Shown here: positions 37,939-47,483 of the stretch, piece after piece
How positions within the stretch are numbered: the first letter of the stretch is position 1
How the letters are laid out: each line of letters starts with the position of its first letter
Assembly: GCA_020692215.1 (NCBI GenBank)
Contig: JAIMKW010000001.1
Span: 346,442-410,441 of the forward strand
Direction of reading: 5' to 3'
Source: Sandarakinorhabdus sp.
Lineage (GTDB): Bacteria > Pseudomonadota > Alphaproteobacteria > Sphingomonadales > Sphingomonadaceae
DNA length: 64,000 nt
Translations under genes and position numbers: made by a program
The notes under the pieces: generated by a model
The model's database searches: none
Told to the model about the DNA's origin: nothing
What the model saw: the letters and a program-made list of their open reading frames with translations, nothing else

Positions 37939-38349
37939 ATGGCCCATCATGCTCCCTCTCTCGCCGATCTCGAGCGGCTGGCGCAAGCCGCGGCCGAGCG
38001 CCTGCCCGACCTGTTTCGCCAGCACCTGCACAATGTGATCCTGCGGATCGAGGATTTTCCCGATGCCGATGTGATGCAGGCGATGGAGCTGGAAAGCCCC
38101 TATGACATTCTCGGCCTCTATTGGGGCCACCATGTCGGCGACCCCGGCGCGGCGATGACCGGCGCGCTGCCGCCGACCATTTTCCTTTACCGGCGGCCGC
38201 TGCTGGATGAATGGGCGCATGGCGAGGACAGCCTGGAGCATCTGGTGACCCATGTTCTGGTGCATGAGGTCGGCCACCATTTCGGGCTCAGCGATGACGA
38301 TATCGATGCGATCGAGGCTTCGATCGATGATGGGTCTGACGAGGGCTAA
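37939..38349 (+). CDS. Small zincin-like metallopeptidase family protein
   Basis: 136 residues. HVLVHEVGHHFGLSDDDIDAIE contains the HExxH zinc motif of the DUF1025 (PF06262) minimal gluzincin-like family. YDILGLYWG and PTIFLYRRPLLDEWA are also typical. Cytosolic, no signal peptide; substrate unknown. Its stop overlaps the stop of the convergent thioesterase gene by four bases. Confidence 0.87.
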   Translation: MAHHAPSLADLERLAQAAAERLPDLFRQHLHNVILRIEDFPDADVMQAMELESPYDILGLYWGHHVGDPGAAMTGALPPTIFLYRRPLLDEWAHGEDSLEHLVTHVLVHEVGHHFGLSDDDIDAIEASIDDGSDEG

Positions 38350-39161
38350 TCCCACAACCGCAGGATGAGGCTTTGGGATGCCGTGGCGATGAGTTCGCCC
38401 GTCTGTGCGAAGATGTGCATCCGGCCGTGCGCGAAGCCGTTGGCGATGCCGTGGATCTGCACGTCGCACAGCAGCCATTCGGTTTCGACCATGCGGTGGA
38501 AGCGGATCGAATTGTCGAGGCTGTTACCGCCGGCATCGCGGCCCAGCGACGGGCCGATCCCGCTGGGCACATAGTCGGCGACGATAGCGACGAATCTGGT
38601 GTCGATGGTGGCGCCATCGCCCAGCAGCGCCGGGTTGGGGCGCGCCCACATGATGATGTTGCCATCTGGCGCAGGGCCGCCGCCGGCACGCGGGCCGTGC
38701 ATGGAGCCCTTTGCAATGCGGAAATCGATCCGGCTGTGGATATCGTCCGGGTGGCGGCCGGGCCAAAGCTGGCGCGGGTCGCAATCATCCGGCGGCGCAA
38801 CCCTTGGCGCGAGAGTCCACTGGCCGCGGGCCTCCATATCCCGCTGCCCAAGCGCCGAGACGACCGTCAGCACTTCGCGCCCGCCGGCGGTTGCCGTGAC
38901 CCGCGCCTGGCTGACCTGGTTGCCGCGCACGCGCTCGTCGACCGTGAAGGTGACGGTTTCGCCGGGCCGGGCATAGCTTTCATACTGGGCCGATGCCCAG
39001 ACAACGGGTCGGCCTGTCACTCGCTCCAGGGCTTCAAGGCTGGCGCCCAGCCCGACCCCGCCGAACATGAACAGGCGATCGGCCGGGCCAACGCACACGG
39101 GTGGCGTGAGTAGGAGCGACAGTGCGGTGTCGCCGGCGGGCTGCAGGTCTATCCAGGTCAT
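38346..39161 (-). CDS. Acyl-CoA thioesterase, tandem hotdog
   Basis: 271 residues resembling TesB-like/thioesterase superfamily proteins with two hotdog folds. First half: FMFGGVGLGASLEALERVTGRPVVWASAQYE; second half: IIMWARPNP, ATIDTRFVAIVADYVPSG and SLDNSIRFH with the conserved D-N-S motif, then GIANGFAHGRMHIFAQTGELIATASQ, the classical hotdog end. It probably hydrolyses medium- or long-chain acyl-CoA. No operon partner. Confidence 0.8.
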   Translation of the reverse strand: MTWIDLQPAGDTALSLLLTPPVCVGPADRLFMFGGVGLGASLEALERVTGRPVVWASAQYESYARPGETVTFTVDERVRGNQVSQARVTATAGGREVLTVVSALGQRDMEARGQWTLAPRVAPPDDCDPRQLWPGRHPDDIHSRIDFRIAKGSMHGPRAGGGPAPDGNIIMWARPNPALLGDGATIDTRFVAIVADYVPSGIGPSLGRDAGGNSLDNSIRFHRMVETEWLLCDVQIHGIANGFAHGRMHIFAQTGELIATASQSLILRLWD

Positions 39162-39216
39162 GCAGGCCGGTTAGCGCGGGAAACGCTGCGGCGCACCTTT
39201 CAAGTTGAAGGGGCTG

Positions 39217-41517
39217 CTAGAAGCCGGCCCGCAGGCTGAGCGCGGCGCCGTTATCCGAAAGGCCCGGAATGTTGCCGGCATCGCGGCGATGGAAGGCCGC
39301 AAGCGAAAGGGCCCCGATATCGAAGCCGATTTCGCCGGTGGTTTCCTGCGCGGTGGTAGCGACTGGCAGCGCCGCGCCGTTTGCCAGCCGGAAGCCGCCG
39401 GCGACAAGCGCAAGCGGCTGCGCGAGCCGCAGATGCAGCATGCCCGAGGCGAACGGCGCATGGGCCGTGGCCGACCAGCTGCGCGACGCGAGCGCGCCAT
39501 CGGCCTGAAGCAGCCCGAAGGGGGCGAGGCGGGGGGAATGGCGCGCCTCGGTGGCAGCCAGCCGAAGGCCATAGCCGTTTGCCCCGATGTCGGCTGCCAG
39601 CCCGAATTGCCGGCTGTGCCCGCCCAGCAGCCCGAACGCAGGCGCTAGCCGGGTGCCCAGCAGCGCGCCATCATCCTGAATGTCGGAGAGGTGGGCCGCG
39701 AGGTGGAGCGGCCCATGCTGCCAGCCGAGGGCGAGGGTCAGCTTTTCCTGCCGGGCTGTCCGGCTGAGACCCAGGGTCTGCGGCAGGCTGGTGCGGATGC
39801 TGCTGGCGGCGAGCGCGACAGTGAGCGGCCCGCTGCGGACTTCGCCCATCAGCAGCTGGCGGCCGTTGGTGCCGGTGCCTTCGTCTGCCGACAGCCCATC
39901 GTCTGCGACGAACCCGCCGGCCGTGCTGCCCGGCAGGCTCTCGGTCGCCAGCCTTCCCGTGGCTGCGGTGAATGCCAGCGGGCCGGCCGCAAGCTGCAGC
40001 CGGGTTTCGCGCAGCGGATTGCGCGCCGCTGCCCGCGAATCCACGCCGCGCTGGGCAAAGCCAAGATGCGCCTCTGCGCTGTCTTCGTTGCGGAAACTGT
40101 CTTGCCCGGCGCGGTCGTGGCGGCCGCTTGCCTTCAGCTCCAGCCGGGCAGTGAAGGGGCTGCCGAAGAGGGATCCGAAGCTGGTTCCCGTGGTGGCGGA
40201 GCGCAGGCCTGCCGAATCGAGCCGTCCTGCAAGCCGGCCGGCCGACGCCGGGCGCAGGGACTGGCCGAGCGCGATGTGATAGAGCCGGTTGTAGGAATCC
40301 ACGACGGGAACGGCGGCCAGACCGCTTGTCGTGGAAAGGCCATTGCCCATTGCGCTTCCGAGATTTCCGTTTGCCGCCAGCGGAACCGGGATCGCAGTGC
40401 CGGCAAGGCTGGTCGGCCCCGAAGGCGCCATGGCGCGCCCGATATCGAGCAGGCCGCGGCCGAAGACGGCATCGGTGCCCGGTGCGCCGGCATCGCGCGC
40501 GGATTTCAGGACGATGTCGACAAGCTGGGTGGCGGAGAGATTTGGAAAGGCCTGGGCCAGAATCGCGATGGCACCGGCGACGGCGGGCGCGGAATAGCTG
40601 GTGCCCGAATAGAGAAAGGCTGTTCCTTCGTGATCGAAGCTGCGGACGCGGACACCGACGGCCGAAATGAAATTGTCCTGCGCGGTGCCGGCGCGGTTGG
40701 AAAACTCTGCCATCTGGCCGCTATCATCGACAGCGCCCACCACGATAACGGCACCCCGGCCGGTGGCTGCAAGGGCCGCGGCCGGCAACGGATCGATCTG
40801 AGCATCGGCATCGTTTCCGGCTGCAATCACGAGGACGGTTCCGGCAGCGGTTGCTCGGGCAAAGGCGTTGCGCAAGGTGGCAGACCCGCTTGACCCGCCG
40901 AGCGACAGGTTGATGACCTTTGCGCCTGCGGCAACGGCGGCATCGATTCCGGCGGCTATGCCGCTGTCGCTGTAGCGGCAGCCATCCTTGCAATCGCCGC
41001 TATCGGCCCGCATCACCGCAAGACTGGCGGAAAAGGCGATCCCGACCGGGCCCGAATCATTGCGGGCAGCGGTGGCGACCGCCGCAACCGAGGTGCCGTG
41101 GCCAGACGTATCCACGATCCCGCGGTTCTGCCCGCTGACATCCCGGCTGGCGGCCAGGATGCGGCCCGCAAACTCCGGATCGGCGCTGGCGATGCCGCTG
41201 TCGACAAAGCCTATGGTGACGCCCGCGCCTGTTGCGCCGGCAGTCCATGCTGGAAGGACATTCGCGGTGGTGGCCGCGGTGGACCGGCGGTATTCCGCCG
41301 TATCAAAGTTGATGCCCGGTTGTGGTGTCGGCGGTGGAGGGGGCGGGGCAGCCGAGCCGGCGCTGATGGGGCCGGGGCCACCACCCCCGCCGCAGGCCGC
41401 AAGCATGGCGGCGCTGGCGCACAGCAGCACAAGCCGCGCGCTGGCCATTCCGGACAGGGACCCGGCGAAAAGGAACCGGGCGGAACCCTCGTTGTTGAAG
41501 GGCCTGTCTGGCATCAT
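39217..41517 (-). CDS. Subtilisin-family autotransporter lipoprotein
   Basis: 766 residues from the ATG at 41517 (GAGG eight bases before); the ATG at 41448 would give a more ordinary signal peptide. Lipobox LAAC with C42, then a glycine and proline linker. S8 peptidase domain with D106 (VDSGI), H140 (SGHGT), N235 (AAGND) and S307 (GTSYSA). A C-terminal region of about 300 residues alternates as an autotransporter beta-barrel and ends LSLRAGF, with terminal phenylalanine. Combination of lipid anchor, subtilase and barrel resembles NalP/SphB1-type proteases that process other surface proteins. Divergent from the HAD gene. Confidence 0.87.
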   Translation of the reverse strand: MMPDRPFNNEGSARFLFAGSLSGMASARLVLLCASAAMLAACGGGGGPGPISAGSAAPPPPPPTPQPGINFDTAEYRRSTAATTANVLPAWTAGATGAGVTIGFVDSGIASADPEFAGRILAASRDVSGQNRGIVDTSGHGTSVAAVATAARNDSGPVGIAFSASLAVMRADSGDCKDGCRYSDSGIAAGIDAAVAAGAKVINLSLGGSSGSATLRNAFARATAAGTVLVIAAGNDADAQIDPLPAAALAATGRGAVIVVGAVDDSGQMAEFSNRAGTAQDNFISAVGVRVRSFDHEGTAFLYSGTSYSAPAVAGAIAILAQAFPNLSATQLVDIVLKSARDAGAPGTDAVFGRGLLDIGRAMAPSGPTSLAGTAIPVPLAANGNLGSAMGNGLSTTSGLAAVPVVDSYNRLYHIALGQSLRPASAGRLAGRLDSAGLRSATTGTSFGSLFGSPFTARLELKASGRHDRAGQDSFRNEDSAEAHLGFAQRGVDSRAAARNPLRETRLQLAAGPLAFTAATGRLATESLPGSTAGGFVADDGLSADEGTGTNGRQLLMGEVRSGPLTVALAASSIRTSLPQTLGLSRTARQEKLTLALGWQHGPLHLAAHLSDIQDDGALLGTRLAPAFGLLGGHSRQFGLAADIGANGYGLRLAATEARHSPRLAPFGLLQADGALASRSWSATAHAPFASGMLHLRLAQPLALVAGGFRLANGAALPVATTAQETTGEIGFDIGALSLAAFHRRDAGNIPGLSDNGAALSLRAGF

Positions 41518-41544
41518 GCACACAACCTCGTCTATGGGCAGCCG

Positions 41545-42270
41545 ATGAAATCGCCCGGCACCCCGCATCCATCCTCCAGCACCGGCGCCGCCAGCGCCCG
41601 CAACGGCCTTCCGGGGCGGCTGTCGTCGGTTGATACATGGCTGTTCGATATGGACAATACCCTTTACCCGGCGCGGGCGAACCTGTTCTCGCAGATCGAC
41701 CGGAAGATGGAAGCCTTCGTCGGCAATTTGCTGGGGCTGGGCCGGGAGGAGGCCCGGGCGGTGCAGAAGCGCTATTTCCATGAACATGGAACGACCCTTC
41801 GCGGCCTTATGTTAAGCCACAATGTCGATCCGCATGACTTTCTTGCGTATGTGCACGATATCGACATGTCGGTTCTGGAGACGGACATGCGGCTTGCAGC
41901 CGCGCTTGACCGGCTTCCGGGGCGCAAGATCGTGTTCACCAATGGCGACCTGCCCTATGCGGAAAGGGTGCTGGCGGCGATCGGCGTGCTGGATCGGTTC
42001 GAGGCTATCCACGACATCCACGCCATGGCCTATCACCCAAAACCCGATGCGCGCGCCTATCAGGGGATATGCGACTGCCACGGGCTGGACCCTGCCCGCG
42101 CCTTTTTCGCTGACGACATGGCCCACAACCTGATGCCGGCGCACGCGCTGGGCATGGTGACGGGCTGGATCAACAATGGCTCCGAACGCGGGGACCATGG
42201 GCATTCGCCCGACTTCATCGACCATGAGATTGCCGACCTGACGGATTGGCTGGAGGACCTGACGTCATGA
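41545..42270 (+). CDS. Pyrimidine 5'-nucleotidase (HAD family)
   Basis: 241 residues from the ATG at 41545. D35 and D37 in [10 protein letters not shown] are the nucleophile and acid of HAD hydrolases; [13 protein letters not shown] and [17 protein letters not shown] are motifs II and IV. It belongs to the SDT1-like pyrimidine 5'-nucleotidases, commonly next to dapD in alphaproteobacteria. Its stop overlaps the dapD start by four bases (ATGA). Starts 27 bases from the divergent subtilase gene. Confidence 0.87.
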   Translation: MKSPGTPHPSSSTGAASARNGLPGRLSSVDTWLFDMDNTLYPARANLFSQIDRKMEAFVGNLLGLGREEARAVQKRYFHEHGTTLRGLMLSHNVDPHDFLAYVHDIDMSVLETDMRLAAALDRLPGRKIVFTNGDLPYAERVLAAIGVLDRFEAIHDIHAMAYHPKPDARAYQGICDCHGLDPARAFFADDMAHNLMPAHALGMVTGWINNGSERGDHGHSPDFIDHEIADLTDWLEDLTS

Positions 42271-43106
42271 CCGACTGGACTGCCGTGGAAACCGCAATCG
42301 AAGCGGCGTGGGATATGCGCGACACGCTGGCACCGGGCGATGCCGCCGTGGCCCAGGCGGTAGAGACAGCGATTGCGGGGCTCGATTCGGGCGTGCTGCG
42401 CGTGGCCGAGCGCGACCCCGGCGGGCAGTGGCGGGTGCGCCAGTGGCTGAAGAAGGCGGTTCTGCTGAGCTTCCGACTGACAGGCAATTCGGTCGCCGCC
42501 GGGGCTGGCGCACCGGCGTGGGACAAGGTTCCGCTGAAGACGCTGGGCTGGGGCGAGAACCGCTTTGCCGAGGCGGGGTTCCGGATGGTACCGGGCGCGG
42601 TGGTGCGGCGCGGTGCCTATGTGGCGCCGGGCGCGGTGCTGATGCCGAGCTTCGTAAACATCGGGGCGCATGTGGGCGCGGGAACCATGGTGGACACCTG
42701 GGCGACCGTGGGCAGTTGTGCGCAGATCGGCGCGAACGTGCATATTTCGGGCGGCGCCGGGATCGGCGGTGTGCTGGAGCCGCTGCAGGCGGGGCCGGTG
42801 GTGATCGAGGATGGCGCCTTCATCGGCGCGCGCTCGGAAGTGGCCGAAGGCGTGATCGTGCGCGAGGGCGCTGTGCTTTCGATGGGGGTATTCCTGGGCG
42901 CTTCCACCAAGATCATCGACCGGGCAACGGGCGAGGTGTTCATCGGCGAAGTGCCCGCCTTTGCGGTGGTGGTGCCCGGAGCATTGCCGGGCAAGCCGCT
43001 GCCCGATGGCACACCCGGCCCGTCGCTGGCCTGCGCGGTGATCGTGAAACGGGTGGATGCGAAGACTCGCGCCAAGACAGGCATCAACGAGCTGTTGCGC
43101 GACTGA
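42267..43106 (+). CDS. dapD: Tetrahydrodipicolinate N-succinyltransferase
   Basis: Lysine/DAP pathway enzyme using succinyl-CoA, 279 residues from the ATG at 42267. Left-handed beta-helix hexapeptide repeats run from about [20 protein letters not shown] through [41 protein letters not shown] is the family signature. It supplies meso-DAP for MurE in the dcw cluster of the same window. Confidence 0.95.
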   Translation: MTDWTAVETAIEAAWDMRDTLAPGDAAVAQAVETAIAGLDSGVLRVAERDPGGQWRVRQWLKKAVLLSFRLTGNSVAAGAGAPAWDKVPLKTLGWGENRFAEAGFRMVPGAVVRRGAYVAPGAVLMPSFVNIGAHVGAGTMVDTWATVGSCAQIGANVHISGGAGIGGVLEPLQAGPVVIEDGAFIGARSEVAEGVIVREGAVLSMGVFLGASTKIIDRATGEVFIGEVPAFAVVVPGALPGKPLPDGTPGPSLACAVIVKRVDAKTRAKTGINELLRD

Positions 43107-43153
43107 CCGGGCTGGGGCAGTTTCGCTGTCTGTTTCCAGCAGGGGGCCTGGTG

Positions 43154-43582
43154 GTGGGGTGTTTCGTTCGAACATGGGCGCAGTGCGCAGCGCTGATCGT
43201 GCCGTTGATGCTGCTTTCGGCCGGGCCGGCGCTGGCGCAAAAGCCGATGAACCCGACGGGTGTGTGGGCCAGCCCGGGCGGCAATACGCGCCTCAGGATC
43301 CAGCCCTGCGGCAAGCAGATCTGCGGCAAGGTTGCCTGGGCCAGCCCCAAGGCCAAGGCTGATGCGGCACGGGGCGGCCACCCCGATCTGATCGGGATGC
43401 AGCTGTTCGAGAATTTCGCGCGCACAGGCCCGAACACCTTCGAGGGGCGCGTCTTCGTTCCCGATATCAACCGCCGTTTCAATGGCCGCATGACAATGAC
43501 GAGCCCAAAGACGATCGAGGTGCGCGGCTGCATCGGCAATCGAACGGGATGCCGCACGCAGGTCTGGACCCGATACAGCTGA
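43154..43582 (+). CDS. DUF2147 exported protein
   Basis: 142 residues: signal peptide ending PALAQKP, then GVWASPGGNTRLRIQPCGKQICGKV and GRVFVPDINRRFNGRMTMTSPKTIEVRGC, the DUF2147 pattern (single lipocalin-like barrel with a disulfide). Function unknown. The start is GTG at 43151 or 43154; AGGGGG spacing favours 43154. It follows dapD by 47 bases. Confidence 0.82.
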   Translation: MGCFVRTWAQCAALIVPLMLLSAGPALAQKPMNPTGVWASPGGNTRLRIQPCGKQICGKVAWASPKAKADAARGGHPDLIGMQLFENFARTGPNTFEGRVFVPDINRRFNGRMTMTSPKTIEVRGCIGNRTGCRTQVWTRYS

Positions 43583-43604
43583 CCCCATCGGCCGTTCCGG
43601 GCGC

Positions 43605-45152
43605 TCAAGGCCTCAGGCCGCGCCCCTTTCGCCCCGGCTTCAGTGCGCGCTGGGCGGTGGCTGCAAAGGCGCACAGCTCTTCGCGGGTTTCCTCGGGCGC
43701 GATGATCGCTTCCACGCCGAATCGTTCGGCCGTGCGGAAGGGAGAGCGGACCCGGTCGAGCCGGGCCTTGATATCGGCCAGCCGGGCTGCCGGGTCATCG
43801 GCGGCTTCCAGTTCGCCGCGATAGGCGGCTTCCAGCCCGCCGGATATGGGCAGGCTGCCCCAATCCCCGCTGGGCCAGGCCAGGCGCCAGCGGAACCGGT
43901 CTGCAGGCGCATGGGCAGAGCCCGCCATGCCATAGGCTTTCCGCAGGATTACCGTCGCCCAGGGCACGCTGGCCTGGTAGATTGCTGTCAGCGTGCGGCT
44001 GCCCCAGCGGATCGTGCCTTCCTCTTCGGCGCGGCGGCCGATCAGGAAGCCCGGATTGTCGACAAGGTGGACGACCGGCAGGTGGAAGGTATCGGCCAGG
44101 TCGACCATGCGCTCCACCTTGCGGGCGGTGGCGGCGGTCCACAGCCCGCCCAAGGCTTCCGGGTTGGAGGCAATAACGGCGACGGCATAGCCATCCAGCC
44201 GGGCCAGCCCCGTGACGACGCCCAGCCCCCATTCACGGCCGATTTCAAACCAGCTGCCCTTGTCGACGATCGCCTCGACAATGGGGCGCACCGGATAGAG
44301 ATTGCGCGATTCGCGCGGCACGGCATCGTTCAGCCAGGCTTCCCGGCGGGAGACCGGATCGCGGGTCTTTGCCCGGGCCGGCAGCTCATCGACGCTGGAG
44401 GGCAGATAGGACAGGAAGCGCCGCAGCCGGGCGAAGGCTTCCGCCTCGCTGGCTACCCGGTCGTCGACCGCGCCATTCTTCGCGTGGATGGATGCGCCGC
44501 CCAGTTCCTCCTTGGTGCGCTTTTCGCCTGCCGCTGCCACCACGGGCGGCCCGGCGACAAACATCTGCGACAGGCCTTCGACCAGCAGGCTGTAGTGGGC
44601 CATGACCATGCGCCCGGCACCAAGCCCGGCGACAGGCCCGAGCCCGAGCGCCACGACAGGGACATCCGACAGGTTGGCGACCATCGCCTCCCAGCCGGGA
44701 ATTTCGGGAATATAGGTGTGGCCCATCGATTCGAGGCTTTTCACCGAACCGCCGCCCCCGGTGCCTTCCACCATGCGGATCAGCGGCATCCGGTATTCGC
44801 TGGCCAGCCGCTCGGCCTCCAGCAGCTTGCGGTGCAGCGCTGCATCGGCCGCCCCCCCGCGCACGGTGAAATCATCGGCGGTCAGCACCACGGGCCGGCC
44901 ATCCACTTCGGCCCGGCCGAACAGGAAGTTGGCGGGCAGCAGCGTTTCAAGCCCGCCGTCTTCGGCATAGACTGCAAAGCCCGAAAGCTCGCCGATTTCC
45001 CGGAAGGTGCCCGAGTCTGCGACCGTGGCGATCCGGGCGCGGGCGTCCATGCGCCCGGCGTCCTGCTGCCGTTTCAGCTTGTCGGGGCCGCCCATCTTGC
45101 GGGCCAGCGCCTGGCGGCGCCTGAGCTCCGCGATTTCCATTTCCCATCCCAT
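43605..45152 (-). CDS. Acyl-CoA carboxylase, carboxyltransferase (beta) subunit
   Basis: 515 residues with two crotonase-like halves of a biotin-dependent carboxyltransferase: MVEGTGGGGSVKSLESMGHTY and VANLSDVPVVALGLGPVAG in the first, VDNPGFLIGRRAEEEGTIRWG in the second. Related to propionyl- or methylcrotonyl-CoA carboxylase beta subunits. No biotin carboxylase subunit is adjacent, so the partner must be elsewhere and the acyl substrate is open. The start is ATG 45152 or 45140. Last gene of the minus-strand run from argD. Confidence 0.85.
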   Translation of the reverse strand: MGWEMEIAELRRRQALARKMGGPDKLKRQQDAGRMDARARIATVADSGTFREIGELSGFAVYAEDGGLETLLPANFLFGRAEVDGRPVVLTADDFTVRGGAADAALHRKLLEAERLASEYRMPLIRMVEGTGGGGSVKSLESMGHTYIPEIPGWEAMVANLSDVPVVALGLGPVAGLGAGRMVMAHYSLLVEGLSQMFVAGPPVVAAAGEKRTKEELGGASIHAKNGAVDDRVASEAEAFARLRRFLSYLPSSVDELPARAKTRDPVSRREAWLNDAVPRESRNLYPVRPIVEAIVDKGSWFEIGREWGLGVVTGLARLDGYAVAVIASNPEALGGLWTAATARKVERMVDLADTFHLPVVHLVDNPGFLIGRRAEEEGTIRWGSRTLTAIYQASVPWATVILRKAYGMAGSAHAPADRFRWRLAWPSGDWGSLPISGGLEAAYRGELEAADDPAARLADIKARLDRVRSPFRTAERFGVEAIIAPEETREELCAFAATAQRALKPGRKGRGLRP

Positions 45153-45189
45153 GCTGCCAGCATAAGCGCCGTTGCGCGGTTGGGAAGCC

Positions 45190-45570
45190 TCAGCAATTTC
45201 CGATGCGGCGCCATTCGGCCCGGTCGCCGAACGGCAGCCCGCCATCCACGCCCTGCGCATCCACCGTATAGATGTTGCCGGCATCACGCCGCAGCACCGT
45301 GTGGCCCGTTCGCCCGCCGGGGCAGCGATAGGTGACCGTGGCCTGTGTCGGGCGGTCCTCGATGATGGAATAGGTGCAGCCCGGCTTCGGCCGTCCGCCC
45401 GCCAGCAGCGCTTCGGGATCGGTCAGGCAGATCGGCGCGCCGGTTCGCCCGCCCACCATGGAGGCCAGCCAGCGGCCTTGCTGCCAATCGGCCAGCGCCT
45501 TCAGGAGAGGCGCTTGTGCCTGAGCGGCAGCCGGCAGCAGGAACAGCAAGAGGATCAGAAACCTGCGCAT
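45190..45570 (-). CDS. DUF3617-like exported protein
   Basis: 126 residues from the ATG at 45570. Signal peptide MRRFLILLLFLLPAAAQA; mature part has paired cysteines (ICLTDPEAL, GCTYSI, YRCPGGRTGH and a terminal C), matching the DUF3617 pattern of small periplasmic beta proteins. Function unknown. It lies 53 bases behind hslO and 37 bases before the carboxyltransferase. Confidence 0.7.
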   Translation of the reverse strand: MRRFLILLLFLLPAAAQAQAPLLKALADWQQGRWLASMVGGRTGAPICLTDPEALLAGGRPKPGCTYSIIEDRPTQATVTYRCPGGRTGHTVLRRDAGNIYTVDAQGVDGGLPFGDRAEWRRIGNC

Positions 45571-45623
45571 GGGACGATTGTAGCAGCACAATCTGGAAAA
45601 AGCGTGGCAGATTTCCCGAAGGG

Positions 45624-46511
45624 TCAGATCTCCAGAAGGAACTGGCGCGAGCAGAATTCGCAGTCGACCGAGATGACCCCGTCTGCATTGCGCATCGTCA
45701 TGCGCTCCTCTTCCGGGAATTGCCCCAGAACGCGGCGGATGTGATCGACCGAGCAGCGGCAGCCACGGCTGATCGGCAGCGCCGGCAGGACACGCACTTC
45801 ATCTTCATGGAACAGCCGCCAGAGCAGATCCTCCAGTGGCAGCGAGGGGGTTGTGAGCTCTTCGGCCGACAGCGTGCTTCCAAGCGCGGTGACATGATCC
45901 CAATCGGGATTGTCGGTATCGAGGTGTAGCCGTGTGGCGCCATCTTCGGCGCGCGCCATATGCTGCAGGATCATGCCGCCCGCGGTCCAGCGCCCATCCG
46001 CATCCTTGGCAGAGGCCAGCCGCACGAGCGTGGGCAGTTGCTCGGAGTTCTGGAAATAGCCCTGGGCTGCTGCTTCCAGGCTTTCGCTCCCCAGTTCGAC
46101 GATGCCCTGATAGCGTTCTGCCGCGTTGGTCTGATCGAGCGTGATGACAAGATGGCCGCGCCCGAACATGCCGCCCAGGGTTTCGGCAGGGGGAAAGCGG
46201 CGATCGAGATCCTGGCTGGCATAGCCCCGGATCGCCCCCTCGCGGTAGTCCGCGACAAGCAGTGTCACCGGCCCGCCTTCGCCTTTGGCCTGCAGTGTCA
46301 GTTGCCCATCTTCCGGCCGGAACAGCGTGCCCAGCAGCGCTGTCAACACCAGCGCTTCGGCAAGCAGGCGGGCGATGGGATCAGGATAGGCATGGGCCGC
46401 GAGGATTTCGCCCAGCACGGCGTCCAGCCGGGCAATCCGGCCGCGCGCTCCCCGGTCGGCGATGGTGAAGCCCAGCACCCGGTCGCCATCATGGGCAGGC
46501 CGTTCAGCCAT
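45624..46511 (-). CDS. hslO: Redox-regulated chaperone Hsp33
   Basis: Holdase chaperone activated by oxidation, 295 residues. The zinc-binding redox switch is complete: C251 and C253 (CRC) with C284 and C287 (CEFC). The core has the usual GYFQNSEQLPT and AGGMILQHM segments. Only 15 bases behind argF, so it belongs to the argD-argF-hslO operon common in alphaproteobacteria. Confidence 0.95.
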   Translation of the reverse strand: MAERPAHDGDRVLGFTIADRGARGRIARLDAVLGEILAAHAYPDPIARLLAEALVLTALLGTLFRPEDGQLTLQAKGEGGPVTLLVADYREGAIRGYASQDLDRRFPPAETLGGMFGRGHLVITLDQTNAAERYQGIVELGSESLEAAAQGYFQNSEQLPTLVRLASAKDADGRWTAGGMILQHMARAEDGATRLHLDTDNPDWDHVTALGSTLSAEELTTPSLPLEDLLWRLFHEDEVRVLPALPISRGCRCSVDHIRRVLGQFPEEERMTMRNADGVISVDCEFCSRQFLLEI

Positions 46512-46526
46512 GTCTGCAGGCCGGCA

Positions 46527-47483
46527 TCAGGAGATGCGGCCGAGCGCCCAGAGCAGCAGGGCCTTCTGGGCATGGACGCGGTTGGCGGCTTCATCCCACA
46601 CCACCGATTGCGGGCCGTCGATGACGCTTTCGGTCACCTCCTCGCCGCGGTGCGCGGGGAGACAATGCAGGAACAGCGCGGCTGGCCGGGCAAGCGCCAT
46701 CAGCATGGGGTTGACCTGATAGGGCTGGAAGGCGGCGCGGCGTTCCTCGTTGTCGGACTGGCCCATGGATATCCAAGTGTCGGTGACGACGACATCGGCA
46801 CCGGCAACGGCATCTTCCGGGGCCCGGACAATGGTGATGCTGGCGCCGCGCGCCCGGGCGGCGGCGACAAACCCCTCATCGGGCTCGTGCCCGGCCGGGC
46901 AGGCGGCCTTCACCGCAAAGCCCAGCAGGCCCGCTGCCTCGATGATGGAGTGCAGCACATTGTTGCCATCCCCCACCCAGGCCCATTGCATGCCATCGAC
47001 CTTGCGGCCGGCATGGTCTTCCACGGTCATCAGATCGGCGACGATCTGGCAGGGGTGGGACACATCGGTGAGGCCATTGAGCACCGGAATGGTGGCGCAG
47101 GCGGCAAAGGCCTCGACATCGCTGTGGCGGTTGGCGCGGATCATCACGGCATCCACGAAGCCGGAGAAGACGCGCGCGGTATCCTCGATCGTCTCGCCGC
47201 GGCCGAGTTGCAGATCAGCGGCCGACAGGGTGAGTGCGGAGCCGCCAAGCTGGCGCATTGCGATCTCGAAGCTGATCCGGGTGCGGGTGCTGGGCTTTTC
47301 GAACAGGCTGGCGAGCACATGGCCTGCCAACGGGGCATCGCCATCGGGTGCACCCTGCGGCAGGCCGTGCCGAGCCTGTTTGCGGGCGCGGGCCTGATCG
47401 AGCACGCGGCGAAGGCCGCCCGGGCCGATATCGGACAGGTTCAGCAGGTGCCGAACCGTGGCGGCGGATGCGGAACCGGTCAC
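46527..47483 (-). CDS. argF: Ornithine carbamoyltransferase
   Basis: Makes citrulline from ornithine and carbamoyl phosphate; 318 residues from the GTG at 47483, which overlaps the argD stop (GTGA). [15 protein letters not shown] is the carbamoyl phosphate site, [18 protein letters not shown] and [13 protein letters not shown] complete the family motifs. Coupled translation with argD ensures the two arginine enzymes are made together. Confidence 0.95.
   Translation of the reverse strand: MTGSASAATVRHLLNLSDIGPGGLRRVLDQARARKQARHGLPQGAPDGDAPLAGHVLASLFEKPSTRTRISFEIAMRQLGGSALTLSAADLQLGRGETIEDTARVFSGFVDAVMIRANRHSDVEAFAACATIPVLNGLTDVSHPCQIVADLMTVEDHAGRKVDGMQWAWVGDGNNVLHSIIEAAGLLGFAVKAACPAGHEPDEGFVAAARARGASITIVRAPEDAVAGADVVVTDTWISMGQSDNEERRAAFQPYQVNPMLMALARPAALFLHCLPAHRGEEVTESVIDGPQSVVWDEAANRVHAQKALLLWALGRIS

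Noticed and set aside
42308..43582. 424-codon plus-strand frame covering dapD and the DUF2147 gene
   Set aside because: Only the last 142 codons match a family; the upstream part is dapD in a wrong frame. A GTG near 43154 gives a normal signal peptide.
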